Shown: positions 39,531 to 48,949 of the stretch, in pieces
Position numbering within the stretch: the stretch's first letter is position 1
How the letters are laid out: every line of letters begins with the position of its first letter
Origin: Dyella nitratireducens
Lineage (GTDB): Bacteria; Pseudomonadota; Gammaproteobacteria; Xanthomonadales; Rhodanobacteraceae
Length of the DNA: 64,000 bases
Assembly (NCBI RefSeq): GCF_014642835.1
Contig: NZ_BMJA01000001.1
Span: forward strand, 345,940-409,939
Direction of reading: 5' to 3'
Notes under the pieces: model-generated
Database searches by the model: none
Told to the model about the DNA's origin: nothing
Seen by the model: only the letters and a program-made list of their open reading frames with translations
Made by a program: the position numbers and the translations under genes

Positions 39531-40313
39531 GTGGCCTATCGCAATCTCGACATCGGCAATCGTGGTGCGGTGCGCACCATTACCGTCAACCGGCCGGACA
39601 AGCTCAATGCGCTCAACCGCGAAACCTTGAACGAGCTGACCCTGGCCTTCAACCAGGCCGCGCAGGACGACGCCGTACGGGCCATCGTGCTGGCCGGTGC
39701 CGGCGACAAGGCGTTCGTGGCCGGTGCCGACATCAGCGAGATGAACGGTTACACGCCGATGCAGGCACAGAGTTTTTCGCGCACCGGCCAGCGGCTGATG
39801 AGCGGCGTCGAACGATTGGGCAAACCGGTGATTGCACGTATCCAGGGTTTCGCCCTGGGCGGCGGCATGGAACTGGCGATGTGCTGCCACCTGCGCATCG
39901 CCAGCGAGAGAGCCAAGTTCGGCCAGCCCGAGATCAACCTCGGCCTGATCCCCGGCTTCGGCGGCACCCAGCGCCTGCTGCGCCTGGCCGGCCGCGGTGC
40001 GGCGCTGGAACTGTGTCTCACCGGCAGCACCATGACGGCGCAGCGCGCGTATGAATTGGGTGTGGTCAATCGTGTGGTGGCGCCGGAAGCGCTGGATGAA
40101 ACGGTGAATGCGCTGGCCGACCAGTTTGCTGCCGCTGCACCGCTGGCTGCCGCAAGCATTCTGGATACTGTGTTGCAGGGTGGCGAAACGTCGCTGGACC
40201 AAGGGTTGGAGTTTGAGACCCAGGCGTTTGCGCTGATGTTTGCGACGGAGGATATGAAGGAAGGAACGAGTGCGTTTCTTGAGAAGCGCAAGGCTGCGTT
40301 CCAAGGGAAGTGA
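39531..40313 (+). CDS. Enoyl-CoA hydratase
   Basis: A 260-residue crotonase that hydrates 2-trans-enoyl-CoA in fatty acid or amino acid breakdown. Both catalytic glutamates are present: in 'GGGMELAMCC' and 'FGQPEINLGLIPGFGGTQRL'. The oxyanion-hole 'AFVAGADISEM' is intact. The start is GTG 39531 with GGGAG upstream. The monofunctional short-chain type (Crt/PaaF-like) is likely, but no neighbouring beta-oxidation genes show which pathway. Confidence 0.95.
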   Translation: MAYRNLDIGNRGAVRTITVNRPDKLNALNRETLNELTLAFNQAAQDDAVRAIVLAGAGDKAFVAGADISEMNGYTPMQAQSFSRTGQRLMSGVERLGKPVIARIQGFALGGGMELAMCCHLRIASERAKFGQPEINLGLIPGFGGTQRLLRLAGRGAALELCLTGSTMTAQRAYELGVVNRVVAPEALDETVNALADQFAAAAPLAAASILDTVLQGGETSLDQGLEFETQAFALMFATEDMKEGTSAFLEKRKAAFQGK

Positions 40314-40330
40314 AAATGAGCCACGTAGCA

Positions 40331-40406
40331 GCGTAGGCTGGGGTGCAAACCCCAGCACTGCCATGCACGCACATTGCGATGTTGGGGTTTACACCCCAAC
40401 CTACGC
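40331..40406. repeat. REPIN-like repeat, gtaggttggggt family, copy 2
   Basis: gcgtaggctggggtgcaaaccccagcactgcc... mirrored by ...ggggtttacaccccaacctacgc, between convergent genes. It ends 5 bases before the stop of the DUF1684 gene. Confidence 0.85.
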
Positions 40407-40411
40407 AGCAC

Positions 40412-41332
40412 TCAATGCCCGCCGCGGTATTTCTTTTCGCCCGCGGTAATCCGCAGATCCAGCCGATTCTCCGGCGGCGCCAATGGACAAGTCGCAAACG
40501 GGGTAAAGGAGCAAGGCGGGTTGTAAGCCTTGTTGAAATCCAGCACCACTTTGCCGTTCTGCGGCAGTGCGGCGTAGAGGAAGCGTGCGGCGCCGTAGGT
40601 TTCATGACCGGACGTACGATCGGCGAGCACGAAGAACAATTCACCGCCCGGTTCTTCCTGATACGGCAGCAATTCGTAGGTGTGGCCATCGCGCGTGAAC
40701 ACGGCCTTGCCCGGCACTTTGACGGTATCGATGGTGCCGATCACCGAACCCATCTTCAAATCATGCGGCGGATCGAAGGGCACCCAGTCGGCCACGATGT
40801 GCCATGAGGGATCGACCGGGAAGTAGTCGATGCCGAGGAAGTGCTTGCGCGTCGCAGCATCAGGATCCTTCACACGCAGCGCCTTGCGGCCTTCGCGATC
40901 GATCACGTAGAAACTCGCCGAGCCGAACGCTACCTTGGTGGGTGCTGCATCGCCGGTGACGTGCATATCGTCGATCAGCGTGGCTTCCTCGACCAGCTTG
41001 CCATCGACCGTTGCCCCACTGTCTTTGGCCAGCTTGATATGCACCTGCCCCGACTTGTCCAGCGTGATCTCGCCCAGATGCGCGGGACCTGCCTGCAGGA
41101 TGATGTCGTTGTCGGAAGCAGTGCCAACTTTGTTGGCACCTTCCTGCACCCATTCCAGCCCGATCAAGCTGAGCCAACCATCCGGCGCCGTCAGCTTGGC
41201 AACGCGCTCGGCACGCCATTTCTCGATGCTTTGCTGGTAGGCATCCGGCGCTGCAGTGGGTTGAGAGGTATCGGCATGCACGAGGGCCACTCCTGTACTT
41301 AGGATCAGTCCGGCCAGGACATTACGCCACAT
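40412..41332 (-). CDS. DUF1684 domain-containing secreted protein
   Basis: A 306-residue protein with a signal peptide ('MWRNVLAGLILSTGVALVHA|DT') followed by a DUF1684 domain: 'WLSLIGLEWVQEGANKVG', 'LGIDYFPVDPSWHIVADW' and the C-terminal 'DFNKAYNPPCSFTPFATCPLAP.NRL'. The biochemical role of the family is unknown; periplasmic location is inferred from the signal peptide. It is convergent with the enoyl-CoA hydratase gene. Confidence 0.88.
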   Translation of the reverse strand: MWRNVLAGLILSTGVALVHADTSQPTAAPDAYQQSIEKWRAERVAKLTAPDGWLSLIGLEWVQEGANKVGTASDNDIILQAGPAHLGEITLDKSGQVHIKLAKDSGATVDGKLVEEATLIDDMHVTGDAAPTKVAFGSASFYVIDREGRKALRVKDPDAATRKHFLGIDYFPVDPSWHIVADWVPFDPPHDLKMGSVIGTIDTVKVPGKAVFTRDGHTYELLPYQEEPGGELFFVLADRTSGHETYGAARFLYAALPQNGKVVLDFNKAYNPPCSFTPFATCPLAPPENRLDLRITAGEKKYRGGH

Positions 41333-41401
41333 GGGGTTTGCTCCGCTCGATGCAAGTAAACCCGAGTATGGACGTCTATTTATAGGGGAAACAAGAACCG
41401 C

Positions 41402-43225
41402 TTAACGACCACGTAGAAAAAGCTTATCCAATTCGGTCATGCCCAGCTGCACCCAGGTCGGGCGGCCGTGGTTGCATTGACCAGAGCGCTCGGTGGCTTC
41501 CATTTCGCGCAGCAGTGCATTCATTTCCGGAAGCGTGAGGCGGCGCCCTGCGCGTACCGAGCCATGGCAAGCCATGGTGGATAACAGCTCGTTTTCCAGT
41601 TCCTGCAATTGGCGCGAGCTGCCATGCTGCGCGAGTTCACCGAGCACACTGCGCGTAAGTTCGGCGACATCCGCGCCTTCCAGCAACGCAGGAATGCGGC
41701 GCACGACAACGGCAGAAGGACCGCTGCGTGAAAGTTCCAGACCCCAGTCAGCCAACGCGTCGCCATGTTCTTCGGCAGCGGCGGCTTCCTTCGCGCTGAC
41801 CGGCACCGACAAAGGTACCAGCAGTATTTGTGAACGAAGATTGCTGCACGCGCGGCCGGTTTTCAGTTTTTCGTAGGTGATGCGTTCGTGCGCGGCATGC
41901 ATGTCGACCAGCACCAGGCCATGCGTATTTTCTGCCAGGATGTAGATGGTTTTCAGCTGCGCAAGCGCATAGCCCAACGGCGGTGCTTCGCTGTCGTCGG
42001 CCGCCGGCATGGGTTGCTGGGTCATGGCCGGCAACTCGGGCACCGGTTCGCCAAGCAAGGTGGCGTAATCAGCCAAAGGCTCTTCGCGGACACCTAAATG
42101 CAGGCGGCTTTGTGATGCACTTGCCGGCCAGCTGCTCACTTGCCGATTTGCTTCCTGCACCGCACTCGTTACGACGCCAGCTGCGCCATTCCATGTCGGC
42201 GCTTCCACCGGCACATGCTGACCGGCGCGTGTTTCGGCGAGTGCTTCGTGCAGTGTGCGGAACAAGAAATCGTGTACCAGGCGCTGCTCGCGAAAGCGCA
42301 CTTCGCTCTTGGCCGGATGCACGTTGACGTCGACGCCGGCAGGATCCAGTTCCAGGTAAAGCACAAACGCCGGATGACGACCATGGAACAGCACATCGGC
42401 ATACGCTTGCCGCACTGCGTGCGCCACCACACGATCGCGTACCAGTCGGCCGTTGACGTAAAAATATTGCGCATCGGCCTGCGGACGCGAAGCGGTTGGC
42501 AAACCGACCCAACCGGACAAGCGCATGCCCGCCGACGCGTGATCGATACGCAAGCTCTGTTGCGGGAAGGTTTCGCCGAGCATTTCCGCCACACGCATCA
42601 GCATGGCGTTGTCGTCACGCGCGGCCTTCCACACGCGCACGGATTTGCTGTTGTGGCTTAGACGAAATTCCACGCCACCACGGGCGAGCGCGAGCGACTT
42701 GAGTAGATCATCGATGTGCGCAAATTCGGTGCGCTCTGCACGCAGAAACTTTCTGCGCGCCGGCACGTTGTAGAACAGATCGCGAACTTCCACGCTGGTG
42801 CCTTGTGGGTGCTGCGCGGGACGCACGTCCTGCATGCGTCCGCTGTCGACTTCGAGGCGGAAGGCATTATCCGCACCACGTAGACGCGAAGTCATCGCGA
42901 AACGCCCTACCGATGCCATCGACGCCAGCGCTTCACCGCGAAAGCCCATGCTTGCCACGTGCTCGAGATCATCGAAGCTGCCGATCTTGCTGGTGGCGTG
43001 TGAGGCGACGGCTAGCGGCAAATCGTCGGCGGCGATGCCGTCGCCGTCGTCGCGGACGCGAATCAGACGCGCGCCACCAAGTTCGATATCGACTTCGATG
43101 CGCGTGGCGCCAGCGTCGAGGCTGTTTTCAACCAGCTCTTTGACGACCGAAGAGGGCCTTTCGATCACTTCGCCAGCGGCTATCTGGTTGATGAGCTCGG
43201 GAGGGAGGGGGCGGATGCGGGACAT
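41402..43225 (-). CDS. mutL: DNA mismatch repair protein MutL with endonuclease motif
   Basis: MutL couples mismatch recognition by MutS to strand incision. The 607-residue protein has the GHKL ATPase N-terminus ('[12 protein letters not shown]', '[10 protein letters not shown]', '[15 protein letters not shown]', '[14 protein letters not shown]') and a C-terminal dimerisation domain carrying '[13 protein letters not shown]', which fits the D-x-H-A-x2-E-x4-E metal site of nicking MutL proteins. It therefore probably nicks DNA itself rather than using MutH. The upstream in-frame TTG at 43234 is less likely than ATG 43225. It is the last gene of nnr-tsaE-amiB-mutL; a REPIN lies between it and amiB. 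Confidence 0.97.
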   Translation of the reverse strand: MSRIRPLPPELINQIAAGEVIERPSSVVKELVENSLDAGATRIEVDIELGGARLIRVRDDGDGIAADDLPLAVASHATSKIGSFDDLEHVASMGFRGEALASMASVGRFAMTSRLRGADNAFRLEVDSGRMQDVRPAQHPQGTSVEVRDLFYNVPARRKFLRAERTEFAHIDDLLKSLALARGGVEFRLSHNSKSVRVWKAARDDNAMLMRVAEMLGETFPQQSLRIDHASAGMRLSGWVGLPTASRPQADAQYFYVNGRLVRDRVVAHAVRQAYADVLFHGRHPAFVLYLELDPAGVDVNVHPAKSEVRFREQRLVHDFLFRTLHEALAETRAGQHVPVEAPTWNGAAGVVTSAVQEANRQVSSWPASASQSRLHLGVREEPLADYATLLGEPVPELPAMTQQPMPAADDSEAPPLGYALAQLKTIYILAENTHGLVLVDMHAAHERITYEKLKTGRACSNLRSQILLVPLSVPVSAKEAAAAEEHGDALADWGLELSRSGPSAVVVRRIPALLEGADVAELTRSVLGELAQHGSSRQLQELENELLSTMACHGSVRAGRRLTLPEMNALLREMEATERSGQCNHGRPTWVQLGMTELDKLFLRGR

Positions 43226-43276
43226 GGGGCGCAAGCTTAGCAGCGTGCGTTAGCATCAACTATCCGGAAATCAACT

Positions 43277-43352
43277 CGTAGGTTGGGGTGCAAACCCCAA
43301 CATTGCCATGCGTGCCTGGAGCACGGAGTTGGGGTTTGCACCCCAACCTACG
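43277..43352. repeat. REPIN-like repeat, gtaggttggggt family, copy 3
   Basis: cgtaggttggggtgcaaaccccaac... mirrored by ...gttggggtttgcaccccaacctacg, in the amiB-mutL gap, ending 1 base before the amiB stop codon. Confidence 0.87.
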
Positions 43353-43353
43353 C

Positions 43354-44880
43354 TTAGCTACTGGGGATCACCAGCATCGTGCCGGTGCGCACGCTGTTGC
43401 TGTTGATGCCGTTCACGCTCTTGAGCGAATCCAGGCTCACCCCGTACTGCTTGGCAATGCTGCGCAAGGTTTCGCCATTGGCGACGCGATGCATGTCTCG
43501 CACGTCAGCATCGGCAGCCTGATCGGTGCTGGCCACCGTATCGGTCTTGGCATCATTCGGCAGCACGCCCTTGCGGCGTGCGGCTTCCACCGCAAACCAG
43601 GTGCCCGGCGGCGGGTTGCTCAGGAAATAACCTTTCACGCCATCCATGATCGCCGTGGCCAGTTGCTCTTGATGGCCGGGGTCGCGCAGCTTGTGCTCTT
43701 CGGTCGGATTACTGATGAAGGCCGTTTCCACCAGGATCGACGGCACGTCCGGTGAGCGCAGCACCACGAAATTGGCGCGCTCCACATAACCGCGATGCGT
43801 GGGACCGAGCGCCGAGAGCGCATTCAACACGTTTTGCGCCACCGTTTCGCTGGCCTGCACGGCCCAACCCTGCTGCATGTCGAGCAGCACGGAAGCCAAG
43901 CTGTCGTTCTCGGCAGCCAGCGATACGCCACCGATCAGGTCGGAGCTGTTTTCACGATCGGCCAGCATCTGCGCGGCGACCGAGCTCTTGCCGCGCGGCG
44001 AGAGCACCCACACGGAGGAGCCTTTTGCGTCGCTGCTGGTATACGAGTCGGCGTGGATCGACACGAACAGGTCGGCCTGGTTCTGACGAGCGATCTCGTA
44101 GCGCTGATTGAGCGGAATGAAGTAATCGCCATCGCGAGTAAGGACGGCCTTCATGCCGGGCTGGCGGTTGATCAAGGCAGCAAGATTGCGCGCCACGGCA
44201 AGCGTGACGTTCTTTTCCAGCGTGCCATCCGGACCGTGCGCACCCTGATCCTTGCCGCCGTGACCGGCGTCCACCGCCACGACGACCTGGCGCTGGCTGT
44301 TGAGCAGCACCGCCGCCTGGCGGGTGGTGACACCCTTACGGGACGTCAGCTTGCTGCTGGCATTGATCACGACCGGTGCGGGCGCATCGGCCTTGTCGGC
44401 GCTGGCCGGGACCGGCTTGCTCGACGCCACGGCGGCGTCGTTGTCCGTATCAGGCACAGCCTTGGACGACACATCCTGCTGTTTGCCATGGCCCGGGTAG
44501 AGATCAAGTACGAGGCGATAACCAGCCTGACCGGATGGACCCAGCACGAAGGTCTTCGGCTGGCTATTGGGCGCCACCGAAGCGGTCAGGCGCAGCGCAC
44601 CACCTTGGGACGCGCTGCTCAGCCCTTTGAGCAGGCCCTGCGCGGAAGGCACGAGCCCGCGATCGGCGGTGCTGTCGGCAAGCTCCAGCACGACCTGGTC
44701 GCCTTGCTGGCTAAGTTTGTACTTTGCCGGGCCGGAAAGATCGAACACTACGCGGGTGTACTCGGCGCCGGCCCAGACGCGGGCATCTTTCACTTCCGCC
44801 GCCTGCAGGGCGAAGCCAGGCGCCGCGGCAAGTATCGCGGTGGCGGTCAGGCAATAAATGCGAGTGAGATAGCCCCTCAT
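43354..44880 (-). CDS. amiB: N-acetylmuramoyl-L-alanine amidase with AMIN and LysM domains
   Basis: A 508-residue periplasmic septal amidase that cuts the lactyl-peptide bond of peptidoglycan during daughter-cell separation. A signal peptide (about 1-27) is followed by an AMIN domain (about 30-130) that targets the septum, a Ser/Ala-rich linker, an Amidase_3 domain with zinc ligands in 'DAGHGGKDQG', 'TLEKNVTL' and 'SIHADSYT' and the catalytic glutamate in 'ETAFISNPTEE', and a C-terminal LysM ('HRVANGETLRSIAKQYGVS...'). The position next to tsaE and mutL matches amiB of E. coli. About 180 bp without a gene separate it from tsaE. Confidence 0.95.
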   Translation of the reverse strand: MRGYLTRIYCLTATAILAAAPGFALQAAEVKDARVWAGAEYTRVVFDLSGPAKYKLSQQGDQVVLELADSTADRGLVPSAQGLLKGLSSASQGGALRLTASVAPNSQPKTFVLGPSGQAGYRLVLDLYPGHGKQQDVSSKAVPDTDNDAAVASSKPVPASADKADAPAPVVINASSKLTSRKGVTTRQAAVLLNSQRQVVVAVDAGHGGKDQGAHGPDGTLEKNVTLAVARNLAALINRQPGMKAVLTRDGDYFIPLNQRYEIARQNQADLFVSIHADSYTSSDAKGSSVWVLSPRGKSSVAAQMLADRENSSDLIGGVSLAAENDSLASVLLDMQQGWAVQASETVAQNVLNALSALGPTHRGYVERANFVVLRSPDVPSILVETAFISNPTEEHKLRDPGHQEQLATAIMDGVKGYFLSNPPPGTWFAVEAARRKGVLPNDAKTDTVASTDQAADADVRDMHRVANGETLRSIAKQYGVSLDSLKSVNGINSNSVRTGTMLVIPSS

Positions 44881-45059
44881 GGTGGCGCATTGAAGCTCAC
44901 CACATTCCTGAATGCAAGAGGTTTTTCTTTAAATTTCCATGACCTGCGAGGTTTTTGTCAGATCAGGTCAAGGTATTGGCCCTAAGCGGCGCATTTTTCA
45001 GGCTCCCCGCCAAGGGTCCATTTGTTCAGTTTTCCCAGCGGACACCGGCACTTATGGCA

Positions 45060-45521
45060 TCAGCCCAGGCGAGCCAGCGCCCGCTCGCCCCGCGTGGTCT
45101 TGGCTTGCAGGCGTGCATGCCGACCGATGCCGCGGTAGTCCAGGTGCACTTCCATGTCCGGTGCCGGCAATGCCCCCTGCCCGCGTTCGGGCCATTCCAC
45201 CAGCACCACGGCCGCGGGGTCGGATAATGCGTCCAAGCCCAGCCATTCCAGTTCGCCGGGGTCGGCGATGCGATAGAGGTCCAGATGCCAGGCTGGCCGG
45301 CCATGCCGGGTCTGATAGCCCTCGACCAGGCTGTAGGTGGGGCTCTTGATGCGTTCGCCTACGCCCAGTGCCGCCAGCAGAGCCCGCGCGAAACTAGTCT
45401 TGCCGGCACCCAGTTCGCCACGCAGGTAAATGACCAGGCCACTGTCGAGTGCACCGGCAAGCTGCGAGCCTAGCGTACGCGTAGCGTCTTCGTCGGGTAG
45501 CTCCCAATGTTCTTCAGTCAT
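45060..45521 (-). CDS. tsaE: tRNA threonylcarbamoyladenosine biosynthesis ATPase TsaE
   Basis: TsaE is the ATPase that drives the TsaB-TsaD complex in making t6A37 of ANN-decoding tRNAs. The 153-residue protein has Walker A 'GELGAGKTSFAR', the 'SPTYSLVEGY' and 'HLDLYRI' motifs and Walker B-like 'VVLVEWPERG'. ATG 45521 overlaps the end of nnr by 8 bp. It is part of the conserved nnr-tsaE-amiB-mutL cluster. Confidence 0.96.
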   Translation of the reverse strand: MTEEHWELPDEDATRTLGSQLAGALDSGLVIYLRGELGAGKTSFARALLAALGVGERIKSPTYSLVEGYQTRHGRPAWHLDLYRIADPGELEWLGLDALSDPAAVVLVEWPERGQGALPAPDMEVHLDYRGIGRHARLQAKTTRGERALARLG

Positions 45522-46998
45522 GCTCGAGCCCGTTACTGAGTGCACGCAGCGGATCGAGCAGATCGCTGGCCAATAAACCGCGCTCGCCTTTCCGCGCGGC
45601 TACGTCGCCAGCCCGTGCATGCAAGCCGACGCCGATGCGTGCGGCATCCCAGGCCGAACAGCCTTGGGCCATCAAGGCAGCGATCACGCCAGTCAACAAG
45701 TCACCCATGCCGCCGCTGCCCATGCCGGGGTTGCCCCAGATACAGACGTCTAGACGGCCATCTGGATTGGCGATCAGGCTGCCGGAACCTTTCAATACGA
45801 CCACAGCGCCGTAGCGTTGCGCCAGTTCGCGTGCTGCGGCGAATCGATCTGTCTGCACGTCAGCCGTGCTTTTGCCTAGCAACCGTCCCGCCTCGCCAGG
45901 ATGCGGCGTCAATACCGCAGGCGTCGTGAAACGGCGTTGCTCGCGCGCAAGCAGATTGAGTCCATCGGCATCCAACACCAATGGCTTGCCGCTGTCGAGC
46001 GCCGTGAGCCACAGCGCATGGCCCCATGCACCCTGCCCCAACCCAGGCCCCACGGCCAGCATGGTGGCACGCTCCAGCATGGGTTGCAGTTCTTGCGGAC
46101 CATGGACGCCGTGCGCCATCAATTCCGGCCGCGCGCCATTCAACGCCGTAAGATTCTCGCCACGTGTGGCGATGCTCACGAGGCCAGCACCACAACGCAA
46201 CGTCGCTTCGCCGCACAAGCGAATCGCGCCTGCCGTGCCGTGATCGCCGCCGATCGCCAGTACATGTCCGGAATCACCCTTGTGCGCGTCGCGGGCTCGC
46301 GGCCCCAAGTGCATGGCATCAAGCAGCGTGGCGTCGGCAGGCATGCCTTGCCAAAGGATGTCGGGCAAGCGGAGCGTATCGATATGCAGCACACCGGTCC
46401 TGGTTGCGGCTTGTCCCGTGTACATACCACGCTTGGCGGCGATGAAGCTGATCGTCGCCTGTGCGCGAATCGCGGCACCCGGGCAATGCCCGGTATCCGC
46501 ATTCAAGCCGGACGGGATATCCACCGCCAGCACGGGAATGCCTGACGCGTTGATGCGTTCGATCAAGGCGGTTGCCGCAGCCTCCGGCGCACGATTCAGA
46601 CCGGTGCCATACAGCGCATCCACATACACGTCCGCCTGCGGTAACGAGGCGCCCTGCTGCCAGCGGTGCGTGATGCCGCCGCAGCGTTGCCATGTATCGC
46701 GCGCCAGCGCCGCATCCCCGCGTGCCGCATCGCTCAACTCGACCACTTCGACACCAACGCCAGCCTCGTAGGCAAGATTGGCAATCAAGTAACCATCGCC
46801 GCCGTTGTTGCCCGGACCGCAGAGCACGGCGATGCGCCGCGCATGCGGCCATTGGCGGCACAAGCAGGCAAAGGCCGCGGTGGCCGCCCGGTTCATCAGT
46901 TCGAAGCCGCTGATGCCCAGATCGTCGATGGCGCGCCGGTCGAGGGCGCGTACCTGTTCGACGGTGTAGAGATCGCGAAGGTGCCGGTCTGCGTGCAT
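45514..46998 (-). CDS. nnr: Bifunctional NAD(P)H-hydrate epimerase / ADP-dependent dehydratase
   Basis: This enzyme repairs hydrated NAD(P)H: the N-terminal YjeF_N/NnrE domain (residues about 1-215) epimerises R- and S-NADHX, and the C-terminal ribokinase-like NnrD domain (about 225-490) dehydrates S-NADHX using ADP. Motifs: 'CGPGNNGGDGYLIANL' in NnrE and 'GNPGMGSGGMGDLLTGVIAAL' in NnrD. ATG 46998 is the true start; the frame runs on to 47412 through a repeat region and antisense to queG, with no similarity. Product 494 residues. First gene of the operon with tsaE, amiB and mutL. Confidence 0.96.
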   Translation of the reverse strand: MHADRHLRDLYTVEQVRALDRRAIDDLGISGFELMNRAATAAFACLCRQWPHARRIAVLCGPGNNGGDGYLIANLAYEAGVGVEVVELSDAARGDAALARDTWQRCGGITHRWQQGASLPQADVYVDALYGTGLNRAPEAAATALIERINASGIPVLAVDIPSGLNADTGHCPGAAIRAQATISFIAAKRGMYTGQAATRTGVLHIDTLRLPDILWQGMPADATLLDAMHLGPRARDAHKGDSGHVLAIGGDHGTAGAIRLCGEATLRCGAGLVSIATRGENLTALNGARPELMAHGVHGPQELQPMLERATMLAVGPGLGQGAWGHALWLTALDSGKPLVLDADGLNLLAREQRRFTTPAVLTPHPGEAGRLLGKSTADVQTDRFAAARELAQRYGAVVVLKGSGSLIANPDGRLDVCIWGNPGMGSGGMGDLLTGVIAALMAQGCSAWDAARIGVGLHARAGDVAARKGERGLLASDLLDPLRALSNGLEHD

Positions 46999-47010
46999 CG
47001 GCGGATTATA

Positions 47011-47212
47011 AGAGCCTGGCTCATGCTTCCGCGTAGTTCGCGTTGTGTCTGAGCGACCGTCAGGTGGCAGCGCGTGGCGCAGCGCCAGACTGGCCGTCTG
47101 GTCAAGCCACGCGCTGTCGCATGTCGGTCGCTCAGACGCAACCCGAAGGGCCAAGTCTGTTTGCACCCAAACAGACTCGGCGCGAACCACGCGGGAGCAT
47201 GGGCCAGGCTCT
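47011..47212. repeat. Nested 200-bp inverted repeat between nnr and queG
   Basis: The outer arms agagcctggctcatgcttcc... (from 47011) and ...ggagcatgggccaggctct (to 47212) pair almost fully. Inside are arms gtctgagcgaccg/cggtcgctcagac, then gcgcgtggc/gccacgcgc. The right half contains an extra 25-bp palindrome (agtctgtttgcacccaaacagact). It fills the gap between divergent genes and looks like a MITE or compound REPIN. Confidence 0.8.
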
Positions 47213-47226
47213 GCCCGCATTAAACT

Positions 47227-48294
47227 ATGCACATGCCAACCGATGTCACGCCCGATTACGCCGCTCTCGCCCGCGATATCAAGCGCTGGGCGCGCGAACT
47301 CGGCTTCGCCGAGGCCGGCATCAGCGGTGTGACGCTGGAGCAGGACGAGCAGCATCTCCAGCGCTGGCTGGAGGATGGCTATCACGGCGAGATGGATTAC
47401 ATGGCGCGCCATGGCACCAAGCGCAGCCGGCCGGATGAACTGGAGCCAGGCACGCAGCGCGTGATTTCAGTGCGCATGGATTACCTGCCACCAGGAACCC
47501 GGCATGCGTGGGATGTACTGCGCGATGCCGAGGCCGGTTACGTGGCGCGCTATGCACTGGGCCGTGATTATCACAAACTGATGCGCAACCGCCTGCAGAA
47601 GCTCGCCGAGCGCATTCGCGAGGCGGTCGGCGATTTCGGCTATCGCGCTTATGTCGATTCCGCGCCGGTGCTGGAAAAGGCGCTCGCACGGAATGCGGGC
47701 CTGGGCTGGATCGGCAAGCACACGGTGCTGATCAATCGCCAAGCGGGCTCGTATTTCTTTCTCGGCGAGCTGTACACCAATCTGCCGCTGCCGGTGGACG
47801 ATGCGGCGACTGCGCATTGCGGCACGTGCCGCAAGTGCATCGACATCTGCCCGACGCAGGCGATTGTTGGGCCTTATCGCCTGGATGCACGCCGCTGCAT
47901 TTCCTATCTCACCATCGAGCTGAAAGGCTCGATTCCAGAAGAACTGCGCGCACCGATGGGCAACCGCATTTTCGGTTGCGACGATTGTCAGCTGATCTGT
48001 CCGTGGAACAAGTTTGCGCAGGATGCGAGCGAACCCGATTTCGCGCCACGGCATAGCCTTGATGGCGCCAAGTTGGTGGAGCTGTTTGGCTGGAGCGAGG
48101 AGGAGTTTCTGCGGCGCACGGAAGGCATGGCGATTCGGCGCACGGGTTATGAAGGGTGGTTGCGCAATATTGCGGTGGCGCTGGGAAATGCGCCGTCGTC
48201 GGAGGAAGTGCGCTTAGCACTGCAAGCGCGGAAAGAGCACCCTTCAGAGATTGTTCGCGAGCATGTTGCATGGGCGCTCGCACAGCATCACTAA
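47227..48294 (+). CDS. queG: Epoxyqueuosine reductase QueG
   Basis: QueG carries out the last step of queuosine tRNA modification, reducing epoxyqueuosine with cobalamin and Fe-S clusters. The 355-residue protein has the N-terminal cobalamin-binding DUF1730 region ('VISVRMDYLP', 'YALGRDYHKLMRNRL'), two [4Fe-4S] motifs ('CGTCRKCIDICPTQAI' and 'CDDCQLICPWNKF') and a C-terminal HEAT-like part. ATG 47227 is followed two codons later by another ATG; no good ribosome binding site marks either. It is divergent from nnr, as in E. coli. Confidence 0.96.
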   Translation: MHMPTDVTPDYAALARDIKRWARELGFAEAGISGVTLEQDEQHLQRWLEDGYHGEMDYMARHGTKRSRPDELEPGTQRVISVRMDYLPPGTRHAWDVLRDAEAGYVARYALGRDYHKLMRNRLQKLAERIREAVGDFGYRAYVDSAPVLEKALARNAGLGWIGKHTVLINRQAGSYFFLGELYTNLPLPVDDAATAHCGTCRKCIDICPTQAIVGPYRLDARRCISYLTIELKGSIPEELRAPMGNRIFGCDDCQLICPWNKFAQDASEPDFAPRHSLDGAKLVELFGWSEEEFLRRTEGMAIRRTGYEGWLRNIAVALGNAPSSEEVRLALQARKEHPSEIVREHVAWALAQHH

Positions 48295-48303
48295 AACCCG
48301 ATA

Positions 48304-48413
48304 GCCGTCATTCCCGCGAAAGCGGAGGCGCTTTACAACGGCGAATGCCGGTCAATTCATCTTGCTCTGATGCATCCTTGAAAATGGATTCCCGCTTTCG
48401 CGGGAATGACGGC
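48304..48413. repeat. REPIN-like inverted pair (gtcattcccgcgaaagcgg family)
   Basis: gccgtcattcccgcgaaagcgg and cccgctttcgcgggaatgacggc flank a centre lengthened to about 65 bp by ggaggcgctttacaacgg-type sequence. It lies between convergent queG and panD. Confidence 0.8.
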
Positions 48414-48439
48414 AAAGAGTAGCTATGACGTGCGGGTTC

Positions 48440-48826
48440 TTACGCCGCCGCCATCTGTTTCGGAATCGAGCGATTCGTATGGCTGATGCGGTTGTCCTTG
48501 TCCACATACACCAGCGTCGGCTGGAATTTCTCCACTTCCGCCTGATCGAGATGCACGAAGGCCGCGATGATGACCAAGTCACCCGGCTGTGCGCGATGCG
48601 CAGCGCTGCCATTCACGGAGATGATGCCGGAGCCTTCTTCGGCACGCAGTGCGTACGTGACGAAGCGCTTGCCGTTGTTGATGTTCCAGGCGTGAATCTG
48701 TTCGTATTCACGGATGCCCGATGCGTCGAGCAGCAGGCCATCGATAGCGATCGAACCTTCATAGTGCAGCTCCGCGTGGGTCACGGTGGCACGATGGATC
48801 TTCGCCTTGAGCATGTTCAGGTGCAT
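48440..48826 (-). CDS. panD: Aspartate 1-decarboxylase
   Basis: PanD makes beta-alanine for pantothenate. The 128-residue proenzyme has the self-cleavage site 'HYEGS' (Gly24-Ser25), where Ser25 becomes the pyruvoyl cofactor, and typical 'NGERxxTYxL'-like and '[16 protein letters not shown]' segments. ATG 48826 gives the family length; the frame extends upstream without similarity. It is last in the pcnB-folK-panB-panC-panD series, with a 123-bp gap from panC. Confidence 0.97.
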   Translation of the reverse strand: MHLNMLKAKIHRATVTHAELHYEGSIAIDGLLLDASGIREYEQIHAWNINNGKRFVTYALRAEEGSGIISVNGSAAHRAQPGDLVIIAAFVHLDQAEVEKFQPTLVYVDKDNRISHTNRSIPKQMAAA

Positions 48827-48949
48827 GACTTTTTCCAGCAGGAACTGCCTGCGTAGCCCGTTATTATCCTGCCGCGGCGGCCATGGCCGCAACGGCACCT
48901 GGCCCGTAAATGGGGCTGGCCACTAGCCGTTCAATAGCCCAGCAATGTT

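Noticed and set aside
39369-40364. 331-codon minus-strand frame
   Set aside because: Antisense to the enoyl-CoA hydratase gene, and it runs into a REPIN; shadow frame.
46999-47412. N-terminal extension of nnr by 138 codons
   Set aside because: It crosses a palindromic repeat and lies antisense to queG; family homology starts at ATG 46998.
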